NCBI GenBank assembly: GCA_964345005.1
Contig: CAYFPQ010000007.1
Span: 1 to 64,000, forward strand
Reading direction: 5' to 3'
Length of the DNA: 64,000 bases
Origin: JABMPJ01 sp964345005
GTDB taxonomy: Bacteria > Verrucomicrobiota > Kiritimatiellia > UBA8416 > JABMPJ01
A program made the translations under genes and the position numbers. Below, piece after piece: positions 42,533 to 51,989 of the stretch (position 1 is its first letter; every line of letters starts with the position of its first letter). The notes beneath the pieces are model-generated. The model saw nothing but the letters and a program-made list of their open reading frames with translations, had not been told where the DNA came from and made no database searches.

Positions 42533-44560
42533 ATGACAGAAGAAATGAAACGCACGGTAGACCCCGCCGCCGAGGCCCTGATGGCCAAGGCCGGCGACAG
42601 TGACATCGGGACGGCCTATGACCGGCACGTCTCACAGGGCAAACGCTGCACATTCGGCGAGAAGGGCATCTGTTGTCGTATCTGCGAGATGGGGCCATGC
42701 CGAATCACGCCCAAGAATCAGCGCGGAATCTGCGGAGCCGACGCCGCCACGATTGCCTCACGGCATCTCATTCGCCAGGTGGCCGCGGGCACCGCGGCAC
42801 ATGCCGATCACGGCCATGACATCGTCAAGGTTCTGCTCATGACGGCCCGCGGCGAGTCGCAGGGCTACGAGATCAAGAGCGAGCGCCGCCTGCACGAGGT
42901 GGCACGAGAATGGGACATAGAGATCGAAGGGCGCACCAAGGAGGCGATCGCCGAAGAGCTGGCGCTGGCCGCCCTGGCCCAGTTCAACAGCCTGGATGGC
43001 GAAATCCACTACCCCGCCGCACGTGCGCCGGAGGCCACCGTCAAGAACTGGCGCGAGCAGGGCCTGATTCCCGTGGGCGTGGAGCATGAGATCGTCGAAA
43101 CGCTCCACCGCACCCACGAAGGCGTGGATGCCGACTATGTGAACATTCTGAAACACGGCCTGCGGACCTCCATGGGTGATGGCTGGGCCGGCGCCATGCT
43201 GGCCACGGATATCGGCGACATCCTATTCGGCACGCCTGACCCGGTACGTAGCGAAGTGAATCTCGGCGTGTTGCAGAAGACCCAGGTCAATATTGTCGTG
43301 CACGGCCATGAACCAACGCTTTCAGAGATGGTCGTGGCAGCCAGTCGTGATCCGGAGATGCTGGAGCTGGCCAAGAGCAAGGGCGCCGACGGCATCATGG
43401 TGGGTGGCATCTGCTGCACCGCCAACGAGATCCTGATGCGCCAGGGCGCCCCCGTGGTGGGCAACTTCCTGCACCAGGAGCTGGCCATCGCCACGGGCGC
43501 AGTGGACGTTATGCTGGTGGACGTGCAGTGCATCATCCCGGCGGTCATCGAACACGCCGGACGCTTCCACACCAAGGTCATCACTACGAGCAAGAAGGCG
43601 CATATTCGCGGCGCCGAACATGTGCAGTTCCACGAACACAAGGCGTTCGACATCGCGAAGGAGATCGTACAGCGTGCCGTTGACAACTTCCCGAACCGGG
43701 GTCCGGTTGACATTCCCGAACAGAAGAACGACTTGGTCGCGGGCTTCACCGTGGCAAACACGTTCACCCACCTGGGCGGACGGTATCGCTCGAGCTTCCG
43801 CCCACTGAATGATGCCATCATTTCGGGCCGGCTGCGCGGCGTGGCCGCGGTGATCGGGTGCAATACCGTCAAGAAAACCCAGGACGACAGCCACCTGAAG
43901 ATGGTGAAGGAGTTCCTGAAACATGATGTGCTCGTCATCATGACCGGGTGCGCGGCTACAGCCTGTGCCAAGGTCGGGCTCCTGAAGCCGGAATCGGCCA
44001 CGGAATACGCAGGCAGCGGATTGCAGGAGATCTGCGAGGCGGTCGGCATCCCGCCGGTCCTGCACTTCGGATCCTGCGTGGACAACAGCCGTATCCTCGT
44101 GGCGCTCTGCGAAATGGTCAAGGAAGGCGGTCTGGGTGAGAAGCTCTCGGACCTCCCGATTGCCGGGGCCGCACCCGAAGCGATGTGCGAGAAGGCTATT
44201 GCGATCGGATTCTACTGCGTCGCCACGGGCGCCTTCGTGAACTACGCGCCCACCATGCGCATCGAAGGCAGCGAAGAGGTCGTCAAGTTCCTCACCGAGG
44301 ACGTCGAGGAGATCACCGGCGGCAAGTTCAGCTTCGAAGAGGACCCGGTCAAGGCGGCGCGCCTGATGATGGAGCACATGGAACGGAAGCGGGCCGACCT
44401 GAAGTTGCGTCCACTGATGTACGATGAGCCGTTCCTGAAGCAGGAAGAGAAAGCACCGGCGGCACCACGGCCGCCGGAGGTCATGGTCGCTGAGTCGGCC
44501 GACATGGAAGCCTTCGAAGGTCTACCGCCCAGTCACCACTGCGGAGGGAAACGACCGTGA
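42533..44560 (+). CDS. cooS: Anaerobic Ni-CO dehydrogenase catalytic subunit
   Basis: 675 residues, the usual length for CooS/AcsA. The N-terminal B/D-cluster cysteines are in CTFGEKGICCRICEMGPC. C-cluster ligands occur in later conserved segments (VGGICCTANE, CIIPAV, IGCNTVKKTQDD, TGCAATAC, FGSCVDNSR). It oxidises CO to CO2, or reduces CO2 to CO, and passes CO through a tunnel to acetyl-CoA synthase encoded next. Confidence 0.97.
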   Translation: MTEEMKRTVDPAAEALMAKAGDSDIGTAYDRHVSQGKRCTFGEKGICCRICEMGPCRITPKNQRGICGADAATIASRHLIRQVAAGTAAHADHGHDIVKVLLMTARGESQGYEIKSERRLHEVAREWDIEIEGRTKEAIAEELALAALAQFNSLDGEIHYPAARAPEATVKNWREQGLIPVGVEHEIVETLHRTHEGVDADYVNILKHGLRTSMGDGWAGAMLATDIGDILFGTPDPVRSEVNLGVLQKTQVNIVVHGHEPTLSEMVVAASRDPEMLELAKSKGADGIMVGGICCTANEILMRQGAPVVGNFLHQELAIATGAVDVMLVDVQCIIPAVIEHAGRFHTKVITTSKKAHIRGAEHVQFHEHKAFDIAKEIVQRAVDNFPNRGPVDIPEQKNDLVAGFTVANTFTHLGGRYRSSFRPLNDAIISGRLRGVAAVIGCNTVKKTQDDSHLKMVKEFLKHDVLVIMTGCAATACAKVGLLKPESATEYAGSGLQEICEAVGIPPVLHFGSCVDNSRILVALCEMVKEGGLGEKLSDLPIAGAAPEAMCEKAIAIGFYCVATGAFVNYAPTMRIEGSEEVVKFLTEDVEEITGGKFSFEEDPVKAARLMMEHMERKRADLKLRPLMYDEPFLKQEEKAPAAPRPPEVMVAESADMEAFEGLPPSHHCGGKRP

Positions 44561-44607
44561 GCCGGCCGGGAACAGCCATACAGAATTCTTTCTAGGAGGA
44601 AGTCACT

Positions 44608-46785
44608 ATGTCCAAGATCATTGCCAGCGCAGCGATACGCGGGGCGCACGAGATTGTCGGCCAGGCTGAAGCCATGTTCGAGCGTGCCCGGCAGGAGAAG
44701 AGCGAAGACACAAGAATCGAGTTCCCGGATACGGCCTACTACCTGCCGATGGCGTATGCCCTGATGGAGCTGAAGATCGAGACCGTCGGTCAGCTGAAGC
44801 CCGTGCTGGAGCACGCCCGGGACCTTCTGGCGCCCGTCCCGGCCGACGACCTGTGGTTCCCCTACCTGGGCCACGCCCTCGATTCGGGCATCGCAACGCT
44901 GCTGGCGGAGGAAATCATCTGTGCGGGGCGCTATCTCTTTGGCGAAGAGCCACAGGATGGATGCAACGGCTTCTTCACCGACACGATCCTCAGGACCCTG
45001 GGCATCCAGCTCGTAGACGGCCGCATGCCTGGGTTTGCCGCGATTCTGGGAGCCGCACCCGACACCGATACGGCGGTCCATATTGTGCGGGAGTTCCAGA
45101 AGCGGCAGATCATGGTGTTTGCGGGGTCGTCCTCGAACGGTGTCAGCATTATCGATCAGCTGGACGAAGCCGGCGTCGAAATGGGCTGGGACACGTACAT
45201 TGTACCGTTTGGCCGTGATACGATTTCGACGATCTATCCGCTGAACTGGGCGATGCGCGGCGCCCTGACCTTCGGTGGCATCGCGCCGGGCAACGCGCGT
45301 GACTGCCTGCTGTACTGCAAGAACCGGGTGTTCGCTTTTGCCGTGGCGTTGGGCGAAGTGGATGACTTCAAGTATGCCACGGCGGCCGGCGCCATCAACA
45401 TGGGCTTCCCGGCCATCGCCGATACGCCCATCCCCGAGATCCACCCGACCGGGATCTGCACCTATGAGCATGTGGTACACGAACTCGACCACCAGAACAT
45501 CGTGCCGCGCTGCATTGAAGTGCGCGGCGTCAAGGTGACGGTATCCGAGGTCGATATCCCGGTGTCGTTCTCGGCGGCCTTCGAAGGCGAGCGGGTGCGC
45601 AAGGAGGACATGCAGCTGCAGTTCGGCGGCAAATACTCCGAGGCCTTTGAGTTCGTTCACATGCGCGAGATGGACGAAATCGAAGATGGCAAGATCGAGG
45701 TCATTGGTCCCGATGTCGATACAGTGGAACTCGGGGACGCACTGCCGCTGGGCCTGTATGTCGAGGTGGCCGGTCGCGAAATGCAAAAGGACTTCGAATC
45801 GATCCTGGAGCGCCAGGTCCATCACTTCATCAACTACGCTATGGGTGCATTCCACATGGGGCAACGCGACCTGATCTGGGTGCGCATCAGCAAAGAGGCG
45901 TTCAATGCCGGCTTCCGGCTCAAGCACTTCGGCACCATCCTGCACGCACGAATTCACGATGTCTACGGCAAGATTGTCGACAAGGTACAGGTCACCGTCA
46001 TCTCCGACGAGGCGAAGGTGAAGGAACTGCTGGGCGAGGCGAAGCTGGGCTATGCGGAGCGCGATGCCCGTGTGGCCGACATGACCGACGAGAGCGTCGA
46101 GGAGTTCTACTCCTGTTCGCTGTGCCAGTCGTTCGCCCCCAACCACATCTGCGTCATCAGCCCCGAACGGCTGGGGCTATGCGGCGCCTACAACTGGCTC
46201 GACGGCAAAGCCGCCTACCAGATCGACCCCTCGGGCGGCAATCAGCCCATTGCCAAGGGAAAACTGGTCGACCCCGATGCCGGTATTTGGGAAGGCATCA
46301 ACGAGTTTGTCTACAACAACTCGAACCGTACGATCGACAACGTCAGCATCTACTCCGTGATCCAGGCGCCGATGACTTCTTGCGGGTGCTTCGAATGCAT
46401 CCTGGCACTGGTGCCGGAGGCCAACGGCTTCATGATCGTCAACCGCGAATTCTCGGGTGATACACCATGCGGCATGAAGTTCTCGACCCTGGCGGGCTGC
46501 GTCGGCGGGGGCAACCAGACACCGGGGTTCCTGGGCGTGGGTCGCCTGTACGTCCTCAGCCGCAAGTTCGTCTATGGTGACGGAGGCTTGAAACGGCTGG
46601 TCTGGATGCCGAAGGAGCTGAAGAACTTCTTCGCGGAACGCTTTACCGCGCGCGCCACGGAGGAGGGTGTGCCGGACCTGATGGACAAGATCGCCGATGA
46701 GACCGTGGCGACCACCGGTGAGGAACTTGTGGAATACCTGGCGAAGGTTGGTCATCCGGCCCTCGAAATGGACGCTGTATTCTAG
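44608..46785 (+). CDS. acsB: Acetyl-CoA synthase (CODH/ACS alpha subunit)
   Basis: 725 residues, preceded by AGGAGGA. The N-terminal domain (about 1-310) interacts with CODH, and the middle domain carries CoA-binding arginines. The C-terminal A-cluster cysteines are in SCSLCQSF, LGLCGAYNW and CGCFECI. It condenses CO, a methyl group from the corrinoid protein and CoA into acetyl-CoA. The bacterial-type full-length form (with N-terminal domain) excludes the archaeal CdhC type. Confidence 0.97.
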   Translation: MSKIIASAAIRGAHEIVGQAEAMFERARQEKSEDTRIEFPDTAYYLPMAYALMELKIETVGQLKPVLEHARDLLAPVPADDLWFPYLGHALDSGIATLLAEEIICAGRYLFGEEPQDGCNGFFTDTILRTLGIQLVDGRMPGFAAILGAAPDTDTAVHIVREFQKRQIMVFAGSSSNGVSIIDQLDEAGVEMGWDTYIVPFGRDTISTIYPLNWAMRGALTFGGIAPGNARDCLLYCKNRVFAFAVALGEVDDFKYATAAGAINMGFPAIADTPIPEIHPTGICTYEHVVHELDHQNIVPRCIEVRGVKVTVSEVDIPVSFSAAFEGERVRKEDMQLQFGGKYSEAFEFVHMREMDEIEDGKIEVIGPDVDTVELGDALPLGLYVEVAGREMQKDFESILERQVHHFINYAMGAFHMGQRDLIWVRISKEAFNAGFRLKHFGTILHARIHDVYGKIVDKVQVTVISDEAKVKELLGEAKLGYAERDARVADMTDESVEEFYSCSLCQSFAPNHICVISPERLGLCGAYNWLDGKAAYQIDPSGGNQPIAKGKLVDPDAGIWEGINEFVYNNSNRTIDNVSIYSVIQAPMTSCGCFECILALVPEANGFMIVNREFSGDTPCGMKFSTLAGCVGGGNQTPGFLGVGRLYVLSRKFVYGDGGLKRLVWMPKELKNFFAERFTARATEEGVPDLMDKIADETVATTGEELVEYLAKVGHPALEMDAVF

Positions 46786-46827
46786 GATCCCATCACGTGA
46801 GCAAGCTTTCAAGACACGTAAGTCTCT

Positions 46828-46920
46828 GTCATTCCGAGCAAAGCTGCCTGTCCGCCTCTGGAGGAAGGAATCTCAGCCCCATGTCCGGGCAGAGATCCCT
46901 CGGCTTCGCTCGGGATGACA
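46828..46920. repeat. Interspersed palindromic repeat element (about 93 bp) inside the acs operon
   Basis: Terminal inverted repeats TGTCATTCCGAGC (46828-46840) and GCTCGGGATGACA (46908-46920) match at 12 of 13 positions. The internal GAGGAAGGAATCTC and AGATCCCTCGGCTTCGCTC are also typical of a widespread family of non-coding repeats (GTCATTCCGAGC...GGAATCT...AGATCC...GGGATGACA) in many bacterial genomes. It lies between acsB and acsC and could form a long hairpin in the mRNA. Confidence 0.75.
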
Positions 46921-46967
46921 CACGAACTACACGAACGCAACTGTAGCACAGAACAAAGGAGACCGTT

Positions 46968-48308
46968 ATGGCACTCAAAGCACTCGACATATTCAAGCTG
47001 CTCCCGAAGACCAACTGCAAAGACTGTGGCTGCCCGACCTGCCTGGCGTTTGCCATGAAGCTGGCGCAGAAGCAGACCAGCCTGGACGACTGTCCGCATG
47101 CCAGCGATGATGCCAAGGCCCAACTCGAAGGCGCTGCCGCACCCCCGATCCAGCTCGTGACGATCGGCGGCGGACCCGGAAAAGTCCAGCTGGGCAACGA
47201 AACCGTCATGTTCCGGCACGACGAGTCCTTCTACCATCCGCCCGGCATCGGCTCGATCATCCCCGACACCCTTGATGACGCCGCCCTCGCGGAGCGCGTG
47301 GCGGCGGTCGACAAGCTGCAGTTCCACCGTGTGGGCACCGACATCGGCATCAGGGTGGTGGGCGTCGAGAACGCGAGTGGCGACGGGGCGGCTTTTGCCG
47401 CAGCCGTGGAAAGCGCGAAGACGCTGGGACTGCCCCTTGTGCTCATGGCCCGGGGCGCCGACCAGATGGCGGCCGCACTGGCGGTCTGCGCCGACGACCG
47501 TCCCCTGATCCATGCCGCAACGGCTGAGACCTGCGATGCCTTCGCCGCACTCGCGGCCGAGAAGACCTGCCCGCTCGTGGTGTCGGCCGACACGCTGGAA
47601 GGCCTGGCGGAACTGACCGAGAAGGCCAAGGCTGCCGGTGTGGAAGAGCTGGTGTTGAACCTGGAGGATGCCAGCGTTGCAGATGAACTGGAAGCCGTGA
47701 CCGCCGCCCGGCAGCTCGCCATCAAGAAGGGGATGCGCAGCCTGGGGTACCCCTGCCTGGTGGCATGCAGCGACGAGGATGTATTCCGCAACCTGGGCAA
47801 GAGCAGTACGTTCGTGGCCAAGTACGCGGGGGTGGTGCTGACCAGCCTGTACAAGCCCGAACATATCCTGCCGCTGCTGACCGTGAGCCAGAACATCTAC
47901 ACCGATCCGCGCAAGCCGATCCAGGTGGAGCCCAAGCTCTACGAGGTGGGGGCGGTGACCTCCGATTCACCGTTGCTGTTCACCACGAACTTCTCGCTGA
48001 CCTACTACACGGTTGAAGGAGAAGTCGAGGCCAGCCGTGTGCCGGCCTATATCGGTGTCATCGACACAGAGGGCACCTCGGTGCTGACCGCGTTTGCCTC
48101 CGACAAGCTGACCTCGGCGGAAGTCGCCGAGTTCCTCAACTCCGAAGCCGTGACCAGCAAGGTGTCGCACAAGAAGGTCATCATTCCGGGCTACGTCTCG
48201 GTGATGAGCGGCGCCATCAAGGAAGATTCCGGCTGGGAAGTGATGGTGGGGCCCCGTGAGGCCAGTGGCATTTCGAAATTCCTCAAAACCGTGTGGAACG
48301 CTGCTTGA
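46968..48308 (+). CDS. acsC: Corrinoid iron-sulfur protein large (gamma) subunit
   Basis: 446 residues. The N-terminal [4Fe-4S] motif is NCKDCGCPTCLAFA (about 17-30). A TIM-barrel domain and a C-terminal cobalamin-binding domain follow (SVMSGAIKEDSGWEVMVGP near 405-425). It carries the methyl group from AcsE to AcsB together with AcsD. AAAGGAG precedes the ATG. Confidence 0.96.
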   Translation: MALKALDIFKLLPKTNCKDCGCPTCLAFAMKLAQKQTSLDDCPHASDDAKAQLEGAAAPPIQLVTIGGGPGKVQLGNETVMFRHDESFYHPPGIGSIIPDTLDDAALAERVAAVDKLQFHRVGTDIGIRVVGVENASGDGAAFAAAVESAKTLGLPLVLMARGADQMAAALAVCADDRPLIHAATAETCDAFAALAAEKTCPLVVSADTLEGLAELTEKAKAAGVEELVLNLEDASVADELEAVTAARQLAIKKGMRSLGYPCLVACSDEDVFRNLGKSSTFVAKYAGVVLTSLYKPEHILPLLTVSQNIYTDPRKPIQVEPKLYEVGAVTSDSPLLFTTNFSLTYYTVEGEVEASRVPAYIGVIDTEGTSVLTAFASDKLTSAEVAEFLNSEAVTSKVSHKKVIIPGYVSVMSGAIKEDSGWEVMVGPREASGISKFLKTVWNAA

Positions 48309-50245
48309 AGACCTACACCATCACCTTTCTCCCTGAAGGGAAGACCATCCCCGCTGCCCGCGGCAAGAGCCTGCTCGAGGCCGCCAAGGCGGCGGGCATT
48401 CCCATCAACAACATCTGCGGTGGGGAAGGTGTGTGCGGCAAATGCCGCGTAACGGTTAAGTCGGGCAAGGTCACCGCCCAGCCCACCATGTTCCTGACGC
48501 GCCGCGAGATCCAGCGCGGCGAAGCCCTGGCCTGCCAGACCTATGTGGATGGCGATGCCGTCGTGGAAGTGCCGCTGGAGTCGCGTCTCGGGGGCGTTCC
48601 GCAACTGGCGTCCGCGGATGCGGTACGCTTCGGGCGGGTGATGCCCAGTGCAGAAGGCGGTCCCGCGCCCTTTGCCTATCGCCCCCTCAGCATGAAGCTG
48701 GCCTTGCAGCTGCCGCCGCCGACCATTGAAGACAACATATCCGACGCAGAGCGCCTCTACCGAGCCATCCGCCAACAGGTGGATCAGCCGACGATGCAGA
48801 CCGGGCTCAGCGTGCTGCGTCGGCTGCCCGGCCTGCTGCGCGAGAACAACTGGTGCGTCACGGCCATCCTGGGATGGCGCCAGGGCACCGGGGAGATCGT
48901 CGACATCGAACCGGGCGACACTTCCGCCACCAATCTCGGCGTCGCCATTGACATCGGCACGACCACAGTGGTCGCACATCTCGTGAACCTGGTCACCTCC
49001 GAGACCCTTTCCACCCGCGCCAAGTACAACTCACAGGCATCCTTCGGCGACGACGTCATCGCGCGTATCATGTGCGCGACCACCCCGGAGCGGCGCCAGG
49101 GCCTGCGCGAGCTTCTGGTGGATGACATCAACGATCTTATCACGGCCCTGGTCGTCGATGCCGGCGCCAGGCTCAGCGACATCACGTATGTCGCGGGCGC
49201 CGGCAACACCACCATGATTCATCTCCTCTATGGCCTGGACCCATCCCATATCCGCCGCGATCCCTACGTACCATGCGCGTCCTCCCCGCCCGTCATTCGG
49301 GCGTCCGAGGTCGGAATCGGCATTCACAAGCGCGGCCTGCTGGGAGTCGTACCCTCGGTGGCCAGTTACGTGGGTGGCGACGTGGTTGCCGATGTACTCG
49401 TATCGGGCATGACGAAGTCAGAAGACCTCTCGCTCCTGATCGACCTGGGAACCAACGGCGAGCTCGTGCTGGGGAACGAAGCCTGGACGGTCTGCTGTTC
49501 CGCCTCAGCCGGCCCGGCTTTTGAGGGTGGCGGCATCGGCTGCGGCATGCGGGCCACGGTCGGGGCCATCGAGCACATCCACCTCGGCCCGGGTGGCGCC
49601 GTCACAAGCTGCGACGTGGTGGGCAGCGGCAAGCCGCTCGGCATCTGCGGTTCGGGACTGATCGATGCCGTTGGCGAACTGCTGCGCGTGGGCTGTATCG
49701 ACCGGCGGGGCCGCTTCGTGAAAGAGACCTGCGGCGCGCGTATCCGTACCAGCGAGACCGACGACGTAGAGTTTGTTCTGTTTACCGGGGAAGAAACGGC
49801 ACTGGGGCGCGACATCGTGCTCTCCGAAGCCGACATCAGCAACCTGATCCATACCAAGGGCTCCATCTACATGGGCGCGGAGTGCCTGTTGGACTACATG
49901 GGTCTGTCGTTCGACGACGTGGCCAACATCTACATCGCTGGCGGGTTCGGGAACTACCTGGACATCCGTTGTGCCATCAATATCGGGCTGCTGCCCGACA
50001 TGGACCATGAGCGCTTCCATTTCGTGGGGAACGGGTCCGTCCAGGGAGCCAAGATGAGCCTGCTCTCGATTGATGCCATGCACGCAATGTCCGAGAACAT
50101 TGCCGCAGCCATGATGCATATCGAGTTGAGCACGCACCACCGCTACATGAATGAGTACAGCTCCTGCCTGTTTCTACCGCACACCAACATCGACAAGTTT
50201 CCATCAGTTAAAGAACTCGAAAAGGAGGTAAGCATATGCCAATGA
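48305..50245 (+). CDS. RACo: reductive activator of the corrinoid iron-sulfur protein (ASKHA family)
   Basis: About 646 residues if the TTG at 48305 (overlapping the acsC stop) is used; a GTG at 48293 would add four. The N-terminal [2Fe-2S] ferredoxin domain has CGGEGVCGKCR and a later Cys near the TYVDG segment. The ASKHA ATPase domain has AIDIGTTTVVAHL and LIDLGTNGELVLG as phosphate motifs and ends with IAGGFGNYL. It uses ATP to reduce inactive Co(II) to Co(I) in AcsCD. Its location between acsC and acsD fits this role. Confidence 0.92.
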   Translation: MKTYTITFLPEGKTIPAARGKSLLEAAKAAGIPINNICGGEGVCGKCRVTVKSGKVTAQPTMFLTRREIQRGEALACQTYVDGDAVVEVPLESRLGGVPQLASADAVRFGRVMPSAEGGPAPFAYRPLSMKLALQLPPPTIEDNISDAERLYRAIRQQVDQPTMQTGLSVLRRLPGLLRENNWCVTAILGWRQGTGEIVDIEPGDTSATNLGVAIDIGTTTVVAHLVNLVTSETLSTRAKYNSQASFGDDVIARIMCATTPERRQGLRELLVDDINDLITALVVDAGARLSDITYVAGAGNTTMIHLLYGLDPSHIRRDPYVPCASSPPVIRASEVGIGIHKRGLLGVVPSVASYVGGDVVADVLVSGMTKSEDLSLLIDLGTNGELVLGNEAWTVCCSASAGPAFEGGGIGCGMRATVGAIEHIHLGPGGAVTSCDVVGSGKPLGICGSGLIDAVGELLRVGCIDRRGRFVKETCGARIRTSETDDVEFVLFTGEETALGRDIVLSEADISNLIHTKGSIYMGAECLLDYMGLSFDDVANIYIAGGFGNYLDIRCAINIGLLPDMDHERFHFVGNGSVQGAKMSLLSIDAMHAMSENIAAAMMHIELSTHHRYMNEYSSCLFLPHTNIDKFPSVKELEKEVSICQ

Positions 50246-51006
50246 GAGTTGCCATTGCAGGCAAAGGAGGAACAGGAAAGACGACCATCGCCGCGCTGCT
50301 ATGCCGTAGCCTGGTCAGGACCTGTGGAGTAAAACCATTGCTGGCCGTCGATGCGGACCCCAACAGTTGCCTGCACGAGCGTCTGGGCGTCACGCCCGCT
50401 GAGACGATCGGCGAGCTGCGTGAACAACTGCGCGCGGAGCCGGACAAGATACCGGCCGGGATCTCGAAGACCGAATGGATCGAGCGCCTGATCAACGAAG
50501 AAGTCACCGAGTCGGTCGGGTTCGACCTCGTCACGATGGGCCGCCAGGAGGGCCCGGACTGCTATTGCTACATCAACAACCTCCTGCGCTCCTGCCTGGA
50601 CAAGATCGGGCAGCAGTACCAGGCCGTGGTGATCGACAACGAGGCCGGGCTCGAGCACCTGAGCCGCCGCTCCAATGGCGAGGTCGAGGTGCTCCTGGTG
50701 GTGTGTCAGCCAACGGTGATAGGCGCACGCACTACGATGCGCATCCTGGAACTCATTGAGAGCTTGAGCCTCGATATCGGCAAGACTTATCTCGTTCTGA
50801 ACGGGTGTGATGGCGAGATGCCGGACCAGCTGCAAGCCCTCTTTGACGAAACAAAGCTGGAGGTGATTGCCAGGGTCCCGACGGATCCCCTGGTGGTCGA
50901 CTACGAAATGGAATCTAGATCGCTCCTCGACCTGACAGCGGATTCGGGGGCAGCAGCAACAGTAGATAGTATGGTGTCCCAACTCTTGGAGGAATCCAAA
51001 CAATGA
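50236..51006 (+). CDS. Second CooC/AcsF-type nickel-insertion ATPase
   Basis: 256 residues. GKGGTGKTT is the Walker A motif and LAVDADPNSCLHERLG follows; CYCYINN carries the metal-binding CxC. AAGGAGG precedes the ATG, which overlaps the end of the RACo gene. It differs clearly from the cooC at 41747, so the operon holds two diverged maturases, perhaps one for CODH (C-cluster) and one for ACS (A-cluster), as with CooC and AcsF. Confidence 0.9.
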   Translation: MPMRVAIAGKGGTGKTTIAALLCRSLVRTCGVKPLLAVDADPNSCLHERLGVTPAETIGELREQLRAEPDKIPAGISKTEWIERLINEEVTESVGFDLVTMGRQEGPDCYCYINNLLRSCLDKIGQQYQAVVIDNEAGLEHLSRRSNGEVEVLLVVCQPTVIGARTTMRILELIESLSLDIGKTYLVLNGCDGEMPDQLQALFDETKLEVIARVPTDPLVVDYEMESRSLLDLTADSGAAATVDSMVSQLLEESKQ

Positions 51007-51968
51007 GTATGATCGATGACGGACGGGAGAAATGGACGGCGGCAGTGCGCGAGGTAACCATTGGCGCCACGAGCGCGGATGGCGGCACACGTGGTTCGGT
51101 TGTGAAGATCGGTGGGGCCAATGCCCTGCCTTTCATTCCGGGTGAAGGCCAGGCGCCGCACAAGCCTGTTGTGGCTATGGAGATCCTCGACTGTGAACCC
51201 ACCGAATGGCCTGCGCCCCTGCGGGAAGCGTTGGGCGAGGCGGTGCAATCGCCGGCTGAATGGGCCAAGGCCTGTGTCGAGCAGTACGGGGCCGAGATGA
51301 TCTGCGTCAACCTGGTGGGGTCACACCCCGATTTTGGAGACCGCTCGGCCGATGAGGCCGCGGCAACCGTGAAGGCCGTGCTGGAGGCGGTCGACGTCCC
51401 GCTGATCGTCTGGGGCTGCGACAACGATGAGAAGGACAACGAGGTGCTGCCGAAATGCAGCCAGGCGGCGGCTGGCGAGAAATGCCTCTTTGGCACCGTC
51501 AAGGAGGACAACTACAAGACGCTCGTGGCCTCGTGTCTGGCCGATGGTCACTCGATCGTCGGCCTGAGCCCGATCGACATCAACATCGCCAAGCAGGTGA
51601 ACATCCTTGTATCCGAGATGGGCTTCCCGCTTGATCGCGTCGTGATGTACCAGACCACCGGCGCCCTGGGCTATGGCATCGAATACACCTATTCGATTCA
51701 GGAGCGAGGACGCGTCGCCGCATTGAGCGGCGACAAGATGATGGCGCTGCCGGTCATCTGCATGGTGGGCCAGGAAGCATGGCGCGCCAAGGAATCCAAG
51801 GCTACAAACGAAGAACAGCCCGACTGGGGCGACGAAGCGACCCGGGGCGTCTTCTGGGAATTCACGACCGCAACCGTCCTGCTGCAGGCCGGCAGCGATA
51901 TCCTGGTGATGCGTCACCCGGATGCCGTGAAGGCCATCCGCGATCATATCGAAACACTGAGTGCTTAA
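51003..51968 (+). CDS. acsD: Corrinoid iron-sulfur protein small (delta) subunit
   Basis: 321 residues with the CdhD/AcsD TIM-barrel pattern (GGANALPF near 38, DPDFGDRS-like HPDFGDRSADE, VWGCDNDEKDNEVLPKC, TGALGYGIEYTYS). The start overlaps the stop of the second CooC gene (ATGA). It forms the heterodimer with AcsC that carries the methyl-cobamide. Confidence 0.96.
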   Translation: MSMIDDGREKWTAAVREVTIGATSADGGTRGSVVKIGGANALPFIPGEGQAPHKPVVAMEILDCEPTEWPAPLREALGEAVQSPAEWAKACVEQYGAEMICVNLVGSHPDFGDRSADEAAATVKAVLEAVDVPLIVWGCDNDEKDNEVLPKCSQAAAGEKCLFGTVKEDNYKTLVASCLADGHSIVGLSPIDINIAKQVNILVSEMGFPLDRVVMYQTTGALGYGIEYTYSIQERGRVAALSGDKMMALPVICMVGQEAWRAKESKATNEEQPDWGDEATRGVFWEFTTATVLLQAGSDILVMRHPDAVKAIRDHIETLSA

Positions 51969-51989
51969 TACGGGAAGGGAGCGAGAGCT

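Noticed and set aside
44533..46146. 537-codon minus-strand frame opposite acsB
   Set aside because: Shadow of acsB, no start context, no recognisable protein.
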